From positions 1 through 7,120 of the forward strand of contig CAILWD010000310.1 in assembly GCA_903837815.1 (NCBI GenBank): a DNA stretch of 7,120 nt. The letters run 5' to 3'. The first letter of the stretch is position 1; each line of letters begins with the position of its first letter. Positions 5,263 to 7,120 of the stretch are shown here, piece after piece. Below the pieces are notes generated by a model, which did not search any database, had not been told where the DNA came from, and saw only the letters and a program-made list of their open reading frames with translations. The stretch is from an uncultured Chloroflexota bacterium. Its GTDB lineage: Bacteria; Chloroflexota; Anaerolineae; Anaerolineales; Villigracilaceae. The position numbers and the translations under genes are program-made.

Positions 5263-7062
5263 ATGACCGACCATATCCGAAACTTCTGTATTATCGCCCA
5301 TGTTGACCATGGCAAATCCACGCTGGCTGACCGCCTGCTTCAATTAACGGGCGCCATCTCCGAACGAGACATGACCGAGCAAGCCCTCGACTCGATGGAC
5401 TTGGAGCGCGAGAAGGGCGTCACCATTAAGGCGTCGGCTGTCCGCATGTATTATTCGGCGTTGGACAACCAAAAATATGAGATGAACCTGATCGACACCC
5501 CAGGTCACGTGGACTTTGGCTACGAAGTCAGCCGCGCGCTCAAAGCCTGTGAAGGCGCCGTGCTGGTGGTGGATGCGACCCAGGGCATCGAAGCCCAGAC
5601 CCTTGCCAACCTTTATCAGGCGCTCGAAGCCGACCTGACCATCGTCCCCGTCATCAACAAAATCGACCTCCCGTCAGCCCGCCCCGACGAAGTGGCTGAG
5701 GATGTCGGCTCCCTGCTTGGGGTCGAACCTGAATCCGTGTTGCGCGTCTCCGCCAAGGAAGGCGTCAACATCGAACAAATCCTCGAAGCCATCGTCACCC
5801 GCGTGCCGCCCCCGCAAGATGTGGACGACAAACCCGTCCGCGCCCTCATCTTCGACGCGCACTACGACCCATACAAGGGCGTCATTGCCTACGTCCGCAT
5901 CGTGGAAGGCAATATCAAATCCGCCGATGTCTTGCGGATGATGGCGACCCGCTCCGACTTGCGCCCCGTCGAAATTGGAATCTTCACCCCCGGCATGAAA
6001 CCCGTCCAGAGTTTGGGTTCGGGCGAAGTGGGATACGTTGCGACTGGATTCAAGACCGTTCACGAATGCCGCGTCGGCGACACCATCACGCTGGCGGCTG
6101 CTCCCGCTTCCGAGCCTTTGCCCGGCTACCGCACCCCCAAGCCGATGGTCTTCGCTGGCATCTATCCCGTCGAAGCGGACGACTACACCACCCTGCGCGA
6201 GTCGCTCGACAAACTGCAACTCAACGACGCGTCGCTCACCTTTCAGCCTGAGACTTCGCAAGCCCTCGGCTTTGGCTTCCGCGCGGGATTCCTCGGCTTG
6301 TTCCACATGGAGATCATTCAGGAGCGCATCGAACGCGAATACGATTTGGATGTGCTCTTCACCGCGCCTTCGGTGGAATACGAAATCCTGACGGTTGGTG
6401 ACGAAGTCCTGACAGTTGACTCACCCGCCGAACTTCCCGACCCGGGCAAAATTGTCGAAGTCCGCGAGCCGTGGATGACCATCGAAATCATCACCCCCAC
6501 CGATTACTACGGCCCCATCATGGATTTGGTCACCAAGCGGCGCGGCGTTTTCAAACAGCAGGAATATCCCGCCCCGCATCGCGTTCAACTTGATTTTGAG
6601 ATTCCGCTCTCCGAGATCATCGTGGACTTCTTCGACCATTTGAAGTCACGCACCAAGGGCTACGCCTCGCTCGATTACCAATTCCTCGAATATCGCGCCG
6701 ACAAGTTGCAGAAGTTGGAAATCCTCGTCAACGGCGAACCTGTGGACGCGCTGGCGGCAATTGTCCATGAGAAGGATGCTTATCACAAGGGACAGCGGCT
6801 TATCACCAAGTTGAAGGAGTTGATTCCGCGCCAGTTGTTCGATGTGGCAGTGCAGGCTTCTTCCGGCGGACGGATCATCAGCCGCGCCAACGTCAAAGCC
6901 ACGCGCAAGGATGTGCTGGCAAAATGCTACGGCGGCGACATCTCGCGCAAGAAGAAACTGCTCGAAAAGCAAAAGAAAGGTAAGAAACGCCTCAAGATGG
7001 TCGGCAATGTGGAAATCCCACAGGATGCTTTTATGGCGGTGTTGAAACTCGACGACGAGTAA
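5263..7062 (+). CDS. lepA: Elongation factor 4 (LepA), ribosome-associated GTPase
   Basis: The 599-residue protein has the usual length and full domain order of LepA/EF4. In the GTPase domain (about 3-183), G1 AHVDHGKS is at 12-19, the G2 Thr is at 54 in KGVTIKA, G3 DTPGH is at 78-82 with catalytic-type His82, G4 NKID is at 132-135 and G5 SAK is at 163-165. The EF-G-like domains II (about 190-275), III (about 295-370) and V (about 400-485) follow. The LepA-specific C-terminal domain is basic near 550-580 (SRKKKLLEKQKKGKKR) and ends VGNVEIPQDAFMAVLKLDDE, which separates it from EF-G, BipA and TetM. Family members bind ribosomes and hydrolyse GTP; proposed roles include back-translocation, help in initiation and 30S maturation, and the protein is usually non-essential. 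The start at 5263 fits the conserved MTDHIRNFCIIAHVDHGKST opening. No Shine-Dalgarno sequence precedes it, while a TATACT box lies 14 bases upstream, so the leader may be very short. The gene appears to stand alone here. Confidence 0.99.
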   Translation: MTDHIRNFCIIAHVDHGKSTLADRLLQLTGAISERDMTEQALDSMDLEREKGVTIKASAVRMYYSALDNQKYEMNLIDTPGHVDFGYEVSRALKACEGAVLVVDATQGIEAQTLANLYQALEADLTIVPVINKIDLPSARPDEVAEDVGSLLGVEPESVLRVSAKEGVNIEQILEAIVTRVPPPQDVDDKPVRALIFDAHYDPYKGVIAYVRIVEGNIKSADVLRMMATRSDLRPVEIGIFTPGMKPVQSLGSGEVGYVATGFKTVHECRVGDTITLAAAPASEPLPGYRTPKPMVFAGIYPVEADDYTTLRESLDKLQLNDASLTFQPETSQALGFGFRAGFLGLFHMEIIQERIEREYDLDVLFTAPSVEYEILTVGDEVLTVDSPAELPDPGKIVEVREPWMTIEIITPTDYYGPIMDLVTKRRGVFKQQEYPAPHRVQLDFEIPLSEIIVDFFDHLKSRTKGYASLDYQFLEYRADKLQKLEILVNGEPVDALAAIVHEKDAYHKGQRLITKLKELIPRQLFDVAVQASSGGRIISRANVKATRKDVLAKCYGGDISRKKKLLEKQKKGKKRLKMVGNVEIPQDAFMAVLKLDDE

Positions 7063-7064
7063 TT

Positions 7065-7097
7065 TTGTAGGGGCGGAGCGCCGCTCCGCCCCTACAA
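7065..7097. repeat. Perfect palindrome just after lepA
   Basis: TTGTAGGGGCGGAGCG (7065-7080) and CGCTCCGCCCCTACAA (7082-7097) are exact inverted copies around one base, starting two bases after the lepA stop codon. As RNA it forms a very stable, GC-rich stem. The bases after it (TTGCGGTGAA) contain no T-tract, so it does not fit a standard rho-independent terminator, although it could still stop transcription or protect the 3' end. The form GTAGGGG...CCCCTAC resembles short palindromes scattered between genes in some bacteria; that comparison is from memory. Confidence 0.85.
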
Positions 7098-7120
7098 TTG
7101 CGGTGAATAAATGAAAGATA

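Noticed and set aside
5107..5343. 78-codon minus-strand open frame across the lepA start
   Set aside because: It overlaps the conserved lepA beginning on the opposite strand and covers promoter DNA. There is no domain or ribosome site.
5674..6306. 210-codon minus-strand open frame
   Set aside because: It lies antisense to lepA, is low-complexity Gly/Asp/Val-rich, and has no ribosome site or family likeness.
7111..7120. ATGAAAGATA at the right edge as the start of another gene
   Set aside because: Only three codons are visible, and the preceding GGTGA is a weak ribosome site. This is too little to call a gene.

Overview
The window reads as ordinary bacterial chromosome, moderately GC-rich, with two housekeeping genes facing away from each other and a signalling and membrane gene set behind one of them. 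The closest fit is an Anaerolineae-like member of the Chloroflexota. That is an inference from three things: the guaA, Gly-rich membrane protein, VWA/FHA protein and PP2C gene set, the general protein style, and the short GC-rich palindrome after lepA. There is no rRNA or other decisive taxonomic marker. I see no tRNA, rRNA, CRISPR array, transposase or prophage gene.

Minus strand, read from right to left. guaA (GMP synthase, start at 4704) is followed after a 74-base gap by a multi-pass membrane protein (start at 3091). That gene overlaps by 8 bases an exported, membrane-anchored protein with a degenerate von Willebrand A-like ectodomain and a cytoplasmic FHA domain (preferred start at 2151). 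Three bases after its stop codon comes the start of a PP2C-type Ser/Thr protein phosphatase (start at 219), which runs off the left edge. The last three genes are packed tightly enough to be co-transcribed and translationally coupled. An FHA reader plus a PP2C phosphatase is the usual company of Hanks-type Ser/Thr kinases, so a kinase gene may lie just beyond base 1.

Centre. Bases 4705-5262 form a 558-base divergent control region between guaA (minus) and lepA (plus). It has no convincing protein gene. It does hold candidate promoters for both directions, a dyad just upstream of guaA, and a 12-base word present once in each leader in the same orientation relative to its gene.

Plus strand. 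lepA (elongation factor 4) fills 5263-7062. It has no visible Shine-Dalgarno sequence and a good -10 box only 14 bases before its ATG. A perfect 16-base-arm palindrome without a T-tract follows directly after its stop.

No clearly new defence or mobile system is visible. The points most worth a second look are the VWA/FHA protein with an altered phosphate-binding site, the in-frame TGA-GCA-ATG junction to the phosphatase, the competing hairpins between guaA and the membrane gene, the microrepeat inside guaA, and the palindrome after lepA.
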